DNA of 28,851 nt, taken from the NCBI GenBank assembly GCA_023458875.1, contig JAEWXO010000016.1, forward strand, positions 1-28,851. Reading direction: 5' to 3'. Below the pieces are notes generated by a model. That model saw only the letters and a program-made list of their open reading frames with translations. It made no database searches and was not told the origin of the DNA. The translations under genes and the position numbers were made by a program. The stretch is from Bacillota bacterium. GTDB lineage: Bacteria; Bacillota; Clostridia; Oscillospirales; Ruminococcaceae. Positions 1 through 10,253 of this stretch are shown here, piece by piece (the stretch's first letter is position 1; the number at the start of each line of letters is the position of its first letter).

Positions 1-3000
1 GGTGTGCAGTTTCTAAATCTTGTCATATTTACATTCCACTCTGGTAAGATTAAAGCACAATGCCGATGCAGCAGGGCTATCATACCCTTTATTTACATTC
101 CACTCTGGTAAGATTAAAGCATCAGGAGCAACAACACCGGATCCGGAAGAACCAAATTTACATTCCACTCTGGTAAGATTAAAGCAAAATGGTTTGATTT
201 CTCTTTTTGATAGATATATCCATTTACATTCCACTCTGGTAAGATTAAAGCTCAACAACATTAAAACCGTCATAATGATTAATAGCCATTTACATTCCAC
301 TCTGGTAAGATTAAAGCTAGATTCAGAAGTTTCAGATGATATAGATGTTTCATCATTTACATTCCACTCTGGTAAGATTAAAGCTGTGTAATGACGTGGA
401 ATTACCATATAAGTCAATGATTTACATTCCACTCTGGTAAGATTAAAGCAAATGTAGCAAATGACTACATCAACGCTCAGTATAAATTTACATTCCACTC
501 TGGTAAGATTAAAGCAAAATCAAAACATTTCTATCTATGTTGACGACCTTCATTTACATTCCACTCTGGTAAGATTAAAGCCATGATTGTATTATATGGT
601 CAATGTAGCATATTATGTATTTACATTCCACTCTGGTAAGATTAAAGCGGAGCAAGTCGTAGCAATTTGACACGCCGAGATAAGTTATTTACATTCCACT
701 CTGGTAAGATTAAAGCGATAGATTTTAACGGAGATAGTCAGGGCAAACAAGAATTTACATTCCACTCTGGTAAGATTAAAGCTCTTGAATCCATTAACGT
801 CATATATGACGTTTTCAAATTTACATTCCACTCTGGTAAGATTAAAGCTACTTCAAGTAATTATTCTTATCTCGTACTTCTTGGATTTACATTCCACTCT
901 GGTAAGATTAAAGCATATAAAACAAAGATAAATAGAAAGAGGTAATATTAATTTACATTCCACTCTGGTAAGATTAAAGCTAAACGGCAATATATCAACG
1001 CAAGTTGCAATAAGCTATTTACATTCCACTCTGGTAAGATTAAAGCACGCGGGATGTTGTGGAGCCCCCACTCTTGAAAATAATTTACATTCCACTCTGG
1101 TAAGATTAAAGCTCTGCTGTTGCTGTTATTGTACAATCTTGGATAAAAATTTACATTCCACTCTGGTAAGATTAAAGCTAATATTGTGTCATTTCCTTAA
1201 CCTTAATTTCCATATTTACATTCCACTCTGGTAAGATTAAAGCTTATAAAGGATAATTGTATTAAAGTCAATATATTAAATTTACATTCCACTCTGGTAA
1301 GATTAAAGCAGTTTAGCAAGAGTATCTTTCCATCCTGATCCAATATTTACATTCCACTCTGGTAAGATTAAAGCAGCTACAGAGAGAATATAATTATATG
1401 AAACGGTTTCATTTACATTCCACTCTGGTAAGATTAAAGCTATTACTTGTGATTACACAGAAGCGTTGCGATCCTTATTTACATTCCACTCTGGTAAGAT
1501 TAAAGCTTCCTGAAGACTGTCAACATAGACAGCGATATTTATTTACATTCCACTCTGGTAAGATTAAAGCACAGAATTATAATATATACATATAAACAAT
1601 TTTAAATTTACATTCCACTCTGGTAAGATTAAAGCTAATAACATTACGGCAAAGTTTCTGAGTATGAAAAATTTACATTCCACTCTGGTAAGATTAAAGC
1701 TGAGACCGTTTATTTCTATGATTCCACTTATCTTAATTTACATTCCACTCTGGTAAGATTAAAGCCTTGTCAGGTCGTGACTTCCGACGTTGTGCAAAAT
1801 CATTTACATTCCACTCTGGTAAGATTAAAGCCGAAGTTGTTGCTTGCAGATTGTCTCCAATACTTCATTTACATTCCACTCTGGTAAGATTAAAGCGTAG
1901 TCAAGAGGGCTACACAATAAATAAAATAAAATTTACATTCCACTCTGGTAAGATTAAAGCATAAATGCTCCTGATATAACTCATCCGTAAGCCGATTTAC
2001 ATTCCACTCTGGTAAGATTAAAGCCGGAAAAGCAAGAGATAAAATCAATACTGGAGTCATTTACATTCCACTCTGGTAAGATTAAAGCCGCTGATGTTGG
2101 ATATGGGATTGTCTGTAAATTTCAATTTACATTCCACTCTGGTAAGATTAAAGCGATATATGCATTAAAACGTTGTACAATGCGTTTTAAATTTACATTC
2201 CACTCTGGTAAGATTAAAGCTTAGAAATTTTAAAATTTATTAGTGAGGTTGAAATAGAATTTACATTCCACTCTGGTAAGATTAAAGCCTCTTGGTGGTG
2301 AATTTTAATGCCTGAGTATGATGTATTTACATTCCACTCTGGTAAGATTAAAGCCATGTGAAATACAAACAGAAAGGTTTCTACATTCTTAATTTACATT
2401 CCACTCTGGTAAGATTAAAGCACAGTGCGGAGAAGAATTCAAATTGTTCTCAGAGGTATTTACATTCCACTCTGGTAAGATTAAAGCGGCAACAGATCAG
2501 GACGAGTACATAACAGTACACGACAATTTACATTCCACTCTGGTAAGATTAAAGCTTTAAAATATGCTCTACCAACATTATTAGGCATAATATTTACATT
2601 CCGCTCTGGTAAGATTAAAGCCGATTGAGCAGATACGTTACATCATGAATCTTTATCATTTACATTCCACTCTGGTAAGATTAAAGCTGTAATAGGTGGC
2701 AACATCGTTGAACTTGAACTCAATTTACATTCCACTCTGGTAAGATTAAAGCTAAATACGATGTATTTTTATCTGAAGGCGGATATATTTACATTCCACT
2801 CTGGTAAGATTAAAGCCCTCTAATTCTTGAACCTTATCAGATACAAGCTGATTTACATTCCACTCTGGTAAGATTAAAGCCAGATAAAACTGTGTATCCA
2901 CACCTCATTGATATGGATTTACATTCCACTCTGGTAAGATTAAAGCGTCAGACATAACAGAGACAGCAACATCTTATTTTCAATTTACATTCCACTCTGG

Positions 3001-5179
3001 TAAGATTAAAGCATTGATTGTAACAGCTCCGGTCATGCGCGCTCGGTATTTACATTCCACTCTGGTAAGATTAAAGCAGAGTCGGCGGTTATGCTGTCGA
3101 CTGTTTCATTCTATTTACATTCCACTCTGGTAAGATTAAAGCAAAATGTTGTGTATTTGCCATAGTTTAATATTTTACATTTACATTCCACTCTGGTAAG
3201 ATTAAAGCTTTTCACAAAGAAAAAGGTCGTTCAGGAACTACAAATTTACATTCCACTCTGGTAAGATTAAAGCTGCATGAAAGGATTTAAAATTATTGCT
3301 CCTCATCTGATTTACATTCCACTCTGGTAAGATTAAAGCACTTAAATTTGTGACTACCTGCTGTGTCAGATCAACATTTACATTCCACTCTGGTAAGATT
3401 AAAGCGTTAATTCCATATTTTAATTCCATTCCTTTCATGATTTACATTCCACTCTGGTAAGATTAAAGCCTACCTGCCGTTAGAGCAACTGTATTGCCTT
3501 TGTTGTATTTACATTCCACTCTGGTAAGATTAAAGCAAAACTAGTTATGTAAATTACGGTACAATTTATCAATTTACATTCCACTCTGGTAAGATTAAAG
3601 CTGGGCTGTGACGTTTCTGTTATGCCATCTAACCAAAATTTACATTCCACTCTGGTAAGATTAAAGCATTAATAATATTAACAAGTAAAGCTTCAAGTTC
3701 TGAATTTACATTCCACTCTGGTAAGATTAAAGCATTGTGTTATCGGTTCAGGTGAACTTATTATGTGTAATTTACATTCCACTCTGGTAAGATTAAAGCA
3801 CAAAAATGAAAGTGTATGACGTATATCTTGATGAATTTACATTCCACTCTGGTAAGATTAAAGCCAAAAAAAGTTTTACAAAAACATACTTGCGTATCAG
3901 ATTTACATTCCACTCTGGTAAGATTAAAGCTTTCGAGAAAATTGTTTAAATCACAAGATTTTCCAAATTTACATTCCACTCTGGTAAGATTAAAGCATAA
4001 TTGCCAGTTGTAAATCCGTTAGCCGTTATCTCATTTACATTCCACTCTGGTAAGATTAAAGCGCAGAGTTGAGCATCAAATATCTAGTCTATACCAGAAT
4101 TTACATTCCACTCTGGTAAGATTAAAGCTAGGTGCGCTCACACTGCTTGTGCCTTTTAATTCCGATTTACATTCCACTCTGGTAAGATTAAAGCAGTACC
4201 ATTATCAACATATTTAATGTAACATGATGAATTTACATTCCACTCTGGTAAGATTAAAGCTATGCTAATTTTCTGTAATGCCGCTCCAAAGTCGAGATTT
4301 ACATTCCACTCTGGTAAGATTAAAGCCCGTTATCATATGTGCCACCGCTTACAGACACACATATTTACATTCCACTCTGGTAAGATTAAAGCTAGTTCAA
4401 TTTTATGAGACTGAAATGAAAAAAAAGGATTTACATTCCACTCTGGTAAGATTAAAGCAACAATTTTCGTAAATTACAAGTACATTATATATAATTTACA
4501 TTCCACTCTGGTAAGATTAAAGCTGTATATAACTATTGAAGGAAGGAGGTTATTTACAATTTACATTCCACTCTGGTAAGATTAAAGCTTTTCTTCCTGC
4601 ACTTCATGAAATAAATTCACCATCATTTACATTCCACTCTGGTAAGATTAAAGCTAAATATCAATGTAATATGTCATATCTCGAACTTAAATTTACATTC
4701 CACTCTGGTAAGATTAAAGCTCTATTGTTAAGCGTTTTGGTAGTTCTGATGATACATTTACATTCCACTCTGGTAAGATTAAAGCTTAATCTTGCTGTTA
4801 TGGGTACTGCTATTTCAAAATTTACATTCCACTCTGGTAAGATTAAAGCGCCAATAATCATAATAGACTTATTGTTAATGATTAATTTACATTCCACTCT
4901 GGTAAGATTAAAGCACAATTCAAGCTCAAAATTATCTTTAACAAAAGAATATTTACATTCCACTCTGGTAAGATTAAAGCAGGGTAAAACCTCAGGCAAG
5001 AAAGGAAAGATATTATTAATTTACATTCCACTCTGGTAAGATTAAAGCATATTGTCTCCGAGGGTGTTTTAAGCTCATTCTCAATTTACATTCCACTCTG
5101 GTAAGATTAAAGCCCCATGATGCAGTCAAGTCAACACTTGAAGTAGGAAATTTACATTCCACTCTGGTAAGATTAAAGC
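1..5179 (-). CRISPR. Type I-B CRISPR array, 79 repeats, incomplete at left edge
   Basis: A 30-bp repeat occurs 79 times, first at 27-56 and last at 5150-5179. On the plus strand it begins ATTTACATTCC and ends GATTAAAGC. The 78 complete spacers are mostly 34-38 bp and all appear different; bases 1-26 are part of another spacer, so the array continues outside the window. Read on the minus strand the repeat ends in ATGTAAAT, the expected 8-nt 5' handle of type I-B crRNAs, and contains a small CCA/TGG stem. The leader and promoter lie at the right end next to cas2. Transcription is therefore leftward and the newest spacers are near 5150. All repeats I read are identical except one (2592-2621), and there is no decay at the left end, as expected if the old end lies outside. 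Open reading frames inside the array are artefacts of the repeat. Confidence 0.99.
2592..2621 (-). repeat. Single-base variant CRISPR repeat
   Basis: This is the only repeat in the array that I see differ from the consensus. Plus-strand A becomes G at 2603, giving CCGCTC instead of CCACTC. In crRNA sense this changes the T of the TGG stem side to C, so it would weaken the short CCA/TGG hairpin recognised by Cas6. Confidence 0.9.
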
Positions 5180-5357
5180 CCGTCAACCAACAAAGCTCTT
5201 ATTTCATAGGTTTATACCCATTATTTTGTCGACCTTGACTGCTATTAATATATTATACCATATTATTTCCTTTAAATCAACAAAAAAATATAACAATCAA
5301 CGTCATTTGTTTATTTGTCGATATACCACGTTTTTTTCACTTTAACAGGTCGACAAT
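5180..5357 (-). promoter_or_regulatory. CRISPR leader
   Basis: This is a 178-bp AT-rich non-coding stretch between the leader-proximal repeat and the cas2 stop codon. It lies upstream of the array in crRNA sense. It contains a promoter (5252-5280) and three related GTCGA boxes: TTGTCGACCT at 5226-5235, TTGTCGATAT at 5315-5324, and the exact inverse AGGTCGACAA at 5347-5356. Such motifs may serve adaptation, as leader-binding sites for Cas1-Cas2 or a host factor, but that role is inferred. Confidence 0.85.
5252..5280 (-). promoter_or_regulatory. Array promoter
   Basis: On the minus strand, TTGATT (5275-5280) is separated by 17 nt from TATAAT (5252-5257), with TGG just before the -10, an extended -10 feature. 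Transcription would start near 5245, about 65 nt before the first repeat. Confidence 0.75.
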
Positions 5358-5636
5358 CTATAAAAAATTGCTTGTTTTATCTTCTTGAAGTCCTATTAGC
5401 TCTTTATCAAGCCAACGTTCGTTTCTTGATGTAAACAATATAATTGAATCAAGATCATCTCTTATAATTTTTTTTAATTCAAGCTTTAATTGAAATAACT
5501 GTGAACTGTTCAATTCTCCTTCAAACACAGAATTCTGAACATGACACAAATATTTTTTACATAGCTTAAATACACGGTTAAGCACTCTTGATCCTTTTTC
5601 TTCAAGACAAATATCATACACTAATATACAATACAT
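5358..5636 (-). CDS. cas2: CRISPR-associated endoribonuclease/adaptation protein Cas2
   Basis: The 92-residue protein has the usual Cas2 length and a ferredoxin-like start (MYCILVYDI), with the conserved Asp at the end of strand 1. The middle has the CHVQNSVFEGEL pattern typical of Cas2, followed by a strand ending in the phenylalanine of LFTS. Cas2 dimers bridge two Cas1 dimers to form the spacer integrase. The gene is the last of the cas operon, 22 bp after cas1, with AAAGGA about 7 nt before the ATG. The CRISPR leader follows directly, which suits an adaptation module next to its integration site. Confidence 0.95.
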   Translation of the reverse strand: MYCILVYDICLEEKGSRVLNRVFKLCKKYLCHVQNSVFEGELNSSQLFQLKLELKKIIRDDLDSIILFTSRNERWLDKELIGLQEDKTSNFL

Positions 5637-5658
5637 TTTAGTTCCTTTCTACACATAT

Positions 5659-6651
5659 TTACCACCATATCTTAAAACTTTCATAATCTTTTTCACCAAT
5701 AAGATCTTTAATAAGCTTATAACATTCCAGTCTCATAAGATATTGATATGATACATCTTTTTCAAGCTCCCTATGTTTTATTGTTGTCTTTAATCTCTTA
5801 TCAAGTTCAGCCATAATATCCTGAGATGCTTTCTTTTTAAGATGAAGAAAATTTAACTCTTTTGTAAAACTATCCTGATTAATCTGATTTTTATTAAGCA
5901 TTGAAAAAATAAGGCGGTCTCCGATAAGCGGCTTAAATATTTCAGCAATATCAAGGCTAAGAGAAAATCTTCTGGTTCCTGGTTGATGAAGATAACTAAT
6001 AGTGGGATTTAACTGTGTTTTATATATTTCACTTAATACTCTTGTATAAATCAATGTATTAACATATGAAATAAGAGTATTTATCATATTATCCGGCGGA
6101 TTTTTTACTCTCTTTTCAAATTCGATAGGTTGGTCAATAATTATATTCCATGCAGAATAATATATTTTATGTATGTTTCCTTCAACTCCCATCAATTCTT
6201 CAACCGTTTGTACATTATTAATTTTTGAACGCAGAAGCTCAATGTCATCCATGAATTTCTGCAGATCCTTACCTCTGCCATTGTAGTAACGTAAATTTCT
6301 ATAGATATTATACGCCGCGCCATCTACAAATTGTTTTGCAATAATAACTCTTTTAGAATTATCAGTATATGCATTTACTTGTTTTACAAGCATCTGACCT
6401 GCGAGAAGAGTTTCTTTAGGATAAAAACTTCCTGTATAAAAACTATAGTAGTTAAAAAAATGGACAATTATTCCATATTGCGCAAGCAGGTTCAATAAAT
6501 TTGTGTTCAGACTACTTTCAGACATTAAATAAATCTCAGAAATACTTTCAATAGGTAAATCACGTTTAATCCCATCTTCTGTAATAAACTGAATTGTATT
6601 GTCATGACGTTTCAGTAAACCATTATTATAAATGTAAATACTCTGCTTCAT
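5659..6651 (-). CDS. cas1: CRISPR-associated endonuclease/integrase Cas1
   Basis: At 330 residues this is a normal-length Cas1 of the type I-B group. The metal-binding residues are in place: Glu157 (GVEGNIHKIYY), His222 (YLHQPG), Asp234 and Glu237 (SLDIAEIFKP). The N-terminal beta domain spans about residues 1-80 and the helical catalytic domain the rest. Cas1 with Cas2 cuts and joins new spacers at the leader-proximal repeat; in I-B systems Cas4 helps select and trim PAM-containing prespacers. The gene follows cas4 by 26 bp. All residues needed for activity are present, so adaptation looks intact. Confidence 0.97.
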   Translation of the reverse strand: MKQSIYIYNNGLLKRHDNTIQFITEDGIKRDLPIESISEIYLMSESSLNTNLLNLLAQYGIIVHFFNYYSFYTGSFYPKETLLAGQMLVKQVNAYTDNSKRVIIAKQFVDGAAYNIYRNLRYYNGRGKDLQKFMDDIELLRSKINNVQTVEELMGVEGNIHKIYYSAWNIIIDQPIEFEKRVKNPPDNMINTLISYVNTLIYTRVLSEIYKTQLNPTISYLHQPGTRRFSLSLDIAEIFKPLIGDRLIFSMLNKNQINQDSFTKELNFLHLKKKASQDIMAELDKRLKTTIKHRELEKDVSYQYLMRLECYKLIKDLIGEKDYESFKIWW

Positions 6652-6677
6652 TTTTTATCACATCCTTTTATCCGAAT

Positions 6678-7169
6678 TTACATATAGCATAAATCATAAT
6701 ACGCGCAACTCTTGCAAAATCCTTTCTTTAATCTCTCCGGAGGTAGTTTCTGATTAATAACTTCCTTAATTTCCTCACACATCTTTGTAAACAAATTTAT
6801 ATCCTTATCAGTTAATGACACCTCTGTTTTTTGCTTTAAAAGAGGATAATCTATCTCCGCTGTAACATCAGTGACTCCTTTTGTGTACAGATAATACAAA
6901 TAATATTTCATCTGTAGCTCAGATGCAGCTTCTATTTTCTTGCTTTTCTTTACTTCGTGAAGTTTTCTGTCACTGCTGATAAAGTCAATGTTTATCACAT
7001 TATCAATATTAATGTGCTTATCTTCTCTTGCATATGCAAGCTCATCAAGCACTTTTCCCACTTCAACATTTTCACTGTTTTGTTCCATAGTAATTTCATT
7101 TCCAAAATACCATAACTTTCGTTTGCATACAGCGTTATAATATACCATTACCCCTGTAACATTCTGCAT
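6678..7169 (-). CDS. cas4: CRISPR-associated exonuclease Cas4
   Basis: This is a RecB-like nuclease of the Cas4 family, involved in prespacer trimming and PAM selection. From the chosen ATG it has 163 residues. It shows an early cysteine in AVCKRKLWYF and a C-terminal cluster in GFCKSCAYYDLC; together these four cysteines would hold an iron-sulfur cluster. Further motifs are GKVLDE, an acidic residue in IDF, and QMKYYLYYLY, the usual QxxxY helix. I start at the ATG at 7169 because AAGGAG lies 5 nt upstream. A longer frame from a TTG at 7184 would overlap cas3 and has no ribosome binding site. Confidence 0.93.
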   Translation of the reverse strand: MQNVTGVMVYYNAVCKRKLWYFGNEITMEQNSENVEVGKVLDELAYAREDKHINIDNVINIDFISSDRKLHEVKKSKKIEAASELQMKYYLYYLYTKGVTDVTAEIDYPLLKQKTEVSLTDKDINLFTKMCEEIKEVINQKLPPERLKKGFCKSCAYYDLCYM

Positions 7170-7180
7170 ATAAACTCCTT

Positions 7181-9475
7181 TCAAAACATACTTGACTCTT
7201 CATCAAATTCAGACATTAACCCTGCCCCGCTTAAATTTTCCTCATTAAATTCATACTTGTTATTTGATGTGTAAATTTCCATGTTCCAAAGGACCCCGGA
7301 TTTATTCAAATTATACTTATTTTCTTTCGTATTAAGAACATAATCTCCAAGTGACAATGTATTTGCATTAAGATATTCCAAAGCATCAACTGACTCTTTT
7401 CCTTTTCCGTTTTGTGCTTTATGAACAATTTTTTCAAAATTAACCTTGTTAGTACATTCATGATTATAGATAGAAAATGGTATTACTCTTATTGTACTTA
7501 TGTCACGAAATTTCTTTTTCGCATCTTCCTTGTTATACACTCCCATAGGAATTTCCATGCTTATCATCTTCTTTATTTCATCAAAAAATTTTGTACTCCT
7601 CAAAGTTTCAACATCATACACATAATTAATGTATGCCATTTTATCTTTTTCAGTAAAGAAATTATTATCATATTCCCTGAGTTTTAATAATGAAATATCA
7701 CGTATAGTACGATCATATACCTTTCCTATTCCCTTTTCCGTCACATGAATATATATATTTGGCTCATTTAACGTATATATTCTTTTTCTATAGCACCTTC
7801 CCAGTCTTTGCAAAAGGCTATCGGCAGTAGACATTTCAGTAAACATAATATCAAAGTCAATATCAAGACTTGCTTCAACAATCTGAGTTGAGATCCATAT
7901 TCCAGGTTTATCACTGTCTGAAAAACGCATAATTTCTTTTTCAAGCATATTTCTATGCTTTTGGATAAACCTTGAATGTAAAAGCTTTGGATTGCTTTTT
8001 TCTAATTTTCTGTATACAAAAATTGCTTTATCAACAGTATTACATAATACTAATACTTTTTTTGTTTTTCCGAAATTCTCAATTTTATCATAATCAAAGT
8101 CATCATCAATTATTCTTATAAAATGCCTTGGTTCAATTTCTGTTAAAAAAGGTTGTGGTGATGATTCATATTTAATTCCTGCAAGATCAATAAAATATTT
8201 AAATACCGGAGGCATTGTAGCTGTGATAATTGCAAATTTTCCTCCGCATTCAGAAATCATCTTTAACCCTATAATAAGCTTTGCTACAATACTCGGGGTA
8301 TATGACTGAATTTCATCAATTACTAATTTTGAATATTTAAGCGTTGCAAGCAATAACTCACATCCATAATATTTATATACAAATGTAAACAACTGATCAA
8401 CCGTACATACTGTTAATGGATACGAAAACATTCTTGTAGCATTGTATTTTATACGTGCTTCATCAAAATCATCATTTTCAGATAAAAGCTGCGAAAATGC
8501 ATCAGAGTGAAGAAGTGTACAGTTTTCAAAACCATATTCATTTTTATTATTCCCTGAAATTCTTTTATAAATGGCATTTATAGAAACCCTTAAAGGCAAA
8601 GTATAAAAAAGCTTATCGTTTCCTGCCCACATTAATGCGGCTTCTGTCTTGCCTATACCGGTTGAAGCTGTTACAATAAGATTTTTATCCTGTCTTTGAA
8701 GCATATATTCCTGAACATCACGCAGATTATAATTACTTGTGATTTTTTTATACACTATATCTGAAATACTCATACCCTTAGAATTAAACGGAGATATTTC
8801 TATAGGAACGTCATTATTTGCAATACTCTCCGATTCTTTTTTATCATTTTCTTTACATCTGATATTCAGAACCGAACTTGCATGATAATCACAACGATTG
8901 AGAATCCCTACAATAATTGCATAATCCATCCAGATATTCTGTGCACTATTGTTTTCACGAAGCAAAACACTAAGGTATCTGCTGCTAAGCTTTATTCCTG
9001 AAAAACGTTTTTTTAAATCATTTTCAATTATTTCATCTTTAATTATTTTATCAGTTTTTTGTGGCCTGTTATGATGATAAAAGATAGCGTTTATTATAAT
9101 TTTAGCATTTCTTTCACCAAATTCCTGTGTTAAATCTTTGTATGACAAAAATGCCGGGCTTGCAAAACCATGTGGAAAGTTTTTGTATTCATCTGATTTG
9201 TATTTCTGGCGGAGATTTTTGTTATCATCCTCGGAAATATCTGTATCTGTATAAGTATTATTTATTTTCGGATTACTCTGAAACCCGTATATTGATTTTC
9301 CATAGTCATGATACTCTATTGCTTTTCTTATCATTTTTTTCTGAATATCAGAGAAATGCCCGCCATATAGATTCATAAGTTCATCAAAATCTTTTAAAAG
9401 CATATCCGTATGCTCTCCGATAGTTTCCCCGCTTGACTTTGCCTTTAAGTTTCTCACCTTTTCATTCCAATTCAT
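7181..9475 (-). CDS. cas3: CRISPR-associated nuclease-helicase Cas3 (HD + DExH)
   Basis: This 764-residue protein is a full Cas3 fusion. The N-terminal HD nuclease has His22, the YHDYGK motif (His56-Asp57), His102, His134/His135 and Asp196. The helicase has Walker A TASTGIGKT (269-277), a Walker B box written DEIQ (387-390), TATMPP (418-423), and motif VI in LLQRLGRCYRK. Cas3 is recruited by target-bound Cascade to nick and degrade the non-target strand. Its ATG at 9475 lies 58 bp after the cas5 stop, beyond a strong hairpin, with GAGGGG upstream. All catalytic motifs seem intact. Confidence 0.97.
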   Translation of the reverse strand: MNWNEKVRNLKAKSSGETIGEHTDMLLKDFDELMNLYGGHFSDIQKKMIRKAIEYHDYGKSIYGFQSNPKINNTYTDTDISEDDNKNLRQKYKSDEYKNFPHGFASPAFLSYKDLTQEFGERNAKIIINAIFYHHNRPQKTDKIIKDEIIENDLKKRFSGIKLSSRYLSVLLRENNSAQNIWMDYAIIVGILNRCDYHASSVLNIRCKENDKKESESIANNDVPIEISPFNSKGMSISDIVYKKITSNYNLRDVQEYMLQRQDKNLIVTASTGIGKTEAALMWAGNDKLFYTLPLRVSINAIYKRISGNNKNEYGFENCTLLHSDAFSQLLSENDDFDEARIKYNATRMFSYPLTVCTVDQLFTFVYKYYGCELLLATLKYSKLVIDEIQSYTPSIVAKLIIGLKMISECGGKFAIITATMPPVFKYFIDLAGIKYESSPQPFLTEIEPRHFIRIIDDDFDYDKIENFGKTKKVLVLCNTVDKAIFVYRKLEKSNPKLLHSRFIQKHRNMLEKEIMRFSDSDKPGIWISTQIVEASLDIDFDIMFTEMSTADSLLQRLGRCYRKRIYTLNEPNIYIHVTEKGIGKVYDRTIRDISLLKLREYDNNFFTEKDKMAYINYVYDVETLRSTKFFDEIKKMISMEIPMGVYNKEDAKKKFRDISTIRVIPFSIYNHECTNKVNFEKIVHKAQNGKGKESVDALEYLNANTLSLGDYVLNTKENKYNLNKSGVLWNMEIYTSNNKYEFNEENLSGAGLMSEFDEESSMF

Positions 9476-9502
9476 TTTACAATTACCCCTCTCTATAGAA
9501 AT

Positions 9503-9529
9503 ATCACCTGAGAAAAATTCTCAGGTGAT
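9503..9529 (-). other. Intra-operon hairpin between cas5 and cas3
   Basis: A perfect 11-bp inverted repeat, ATCACCTGAGA and its complement, can extend to 12 bp with a 3-nt loop. It lies in the only sizeable gap of the cas operon. There is no run of T after it in the minus direction, so it is not a classic terminator. It could act as a partial terminator or protect an RNA end, separating interference genes from cas3-cas4-cas1-cas2. Confidence 0.6.
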
Positions 9530-9533
9530 TATA

Positions 9534-10253
9534 TCAGCCCAAACAAACAGGGTTTCCTAATTCAGAATCAAGGAACATACCTTTGAGCGATAATCCTATG
9601 TCTTTTTTTTCATGAACAGCCTCAACTATTTCTGTCCATTGTCTTGTCTTTCCGGAATTATCAAAACGTTTATTCAACGAATATACTGTTCCCATACCTT
9701 GAGACAAATCACACATTGAAACAGGAATATACATATCATATTTACTGCAATAGCTTTCATCTTCATCAATTTCACATGATTCCTGAAGCTGGATTTCACT
9801 TATTTCATCTATTCTTACAATATCCTCATGTCTTCCAAGACTGAGATAACTTACCGGTTTTTTTAGTCCGTTTATTATTGTATCAAAATCATTTTCATTC
9901 TTAGGACATATATATATAAGCAGATTAACATCAGTCAGTACATGAATACTTTTAGGTGAAATATTAATTCCGTCGAATCCCCCTTTTCCGTCAGATACTT
10001 TTGCCTGATGACGTATCGGATCGTATTTTATACCAAAATTATAATATGTTGCATAATCAGATGTTTCACTCGCATTTTCGCCTTGAATGCACAGATCCAT
10101 ATCATGATATTCAGTAAACCCACACGCATTATGAATCATTCCTATAACAGTTGAATAGGGCGGCAAGGGATAGCTTTCACGTATAAGAAAACTTGCAGGT
10201 TTACGGTAATTAGGCATCTGCTGCCATATTCTGAGCCGTATCGCCCTACGCAT
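9534..10253 (-). CDS. cas5: Type I-B Cascade subunit Cas5 (Cas5t/Tneap type)
   Basis: The 239-residue protein carries the Cas5 N-terminal RAMP signature: RLRIWQQMPNYRKPASF, then SYPLPPYSTVIGMIHNACG, the Tneap-subtype pattern. Cas5 caps the 5' handle of the crRNA in Cascade. The start at 10253 overlaps the end of cas7 by 8 bp, and AAGGAG lies 4-5 nt before the ATG, suggesting translational coupling with cas7. Confidence 0.93.
   Translation of the reverse strand: MRRAIRLRIWQQMPNYRKPASFLIRESYPLPPYSTVIGMIHNACGFTEYHDMDLCIQGENASETSDYATYYNFGIKYDPIRHQAKVSDGKGGFDGINISPKSIHVLTDVNLLIYICPKNENDFDTIINGLKKPVSYLSLGRHEDIVRIDEISEIQLQESCEIDEDESYCSKYDMYIPVSMCDLSQGMGTVYSLNKRFDNSGKTRQWTEIVEAVHEKKDIGLSLKGMFLDSELGNPVCLG

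Noticed and set aside
13..5039. Many 60-170 residue open frames with a repeating LHSTLVRLK, FTFHSGKIKA or LILPEWNVN motif
   Set aside because: They are translations of the CRISPR repeat in different frames; the array explains them fully.
7170..7184. Longer cas4 start at a TTG overlapping cas3
   Set aside because: The ATG at 7169 has AAGGAG 5 nt upstream; the TTG has no such site.
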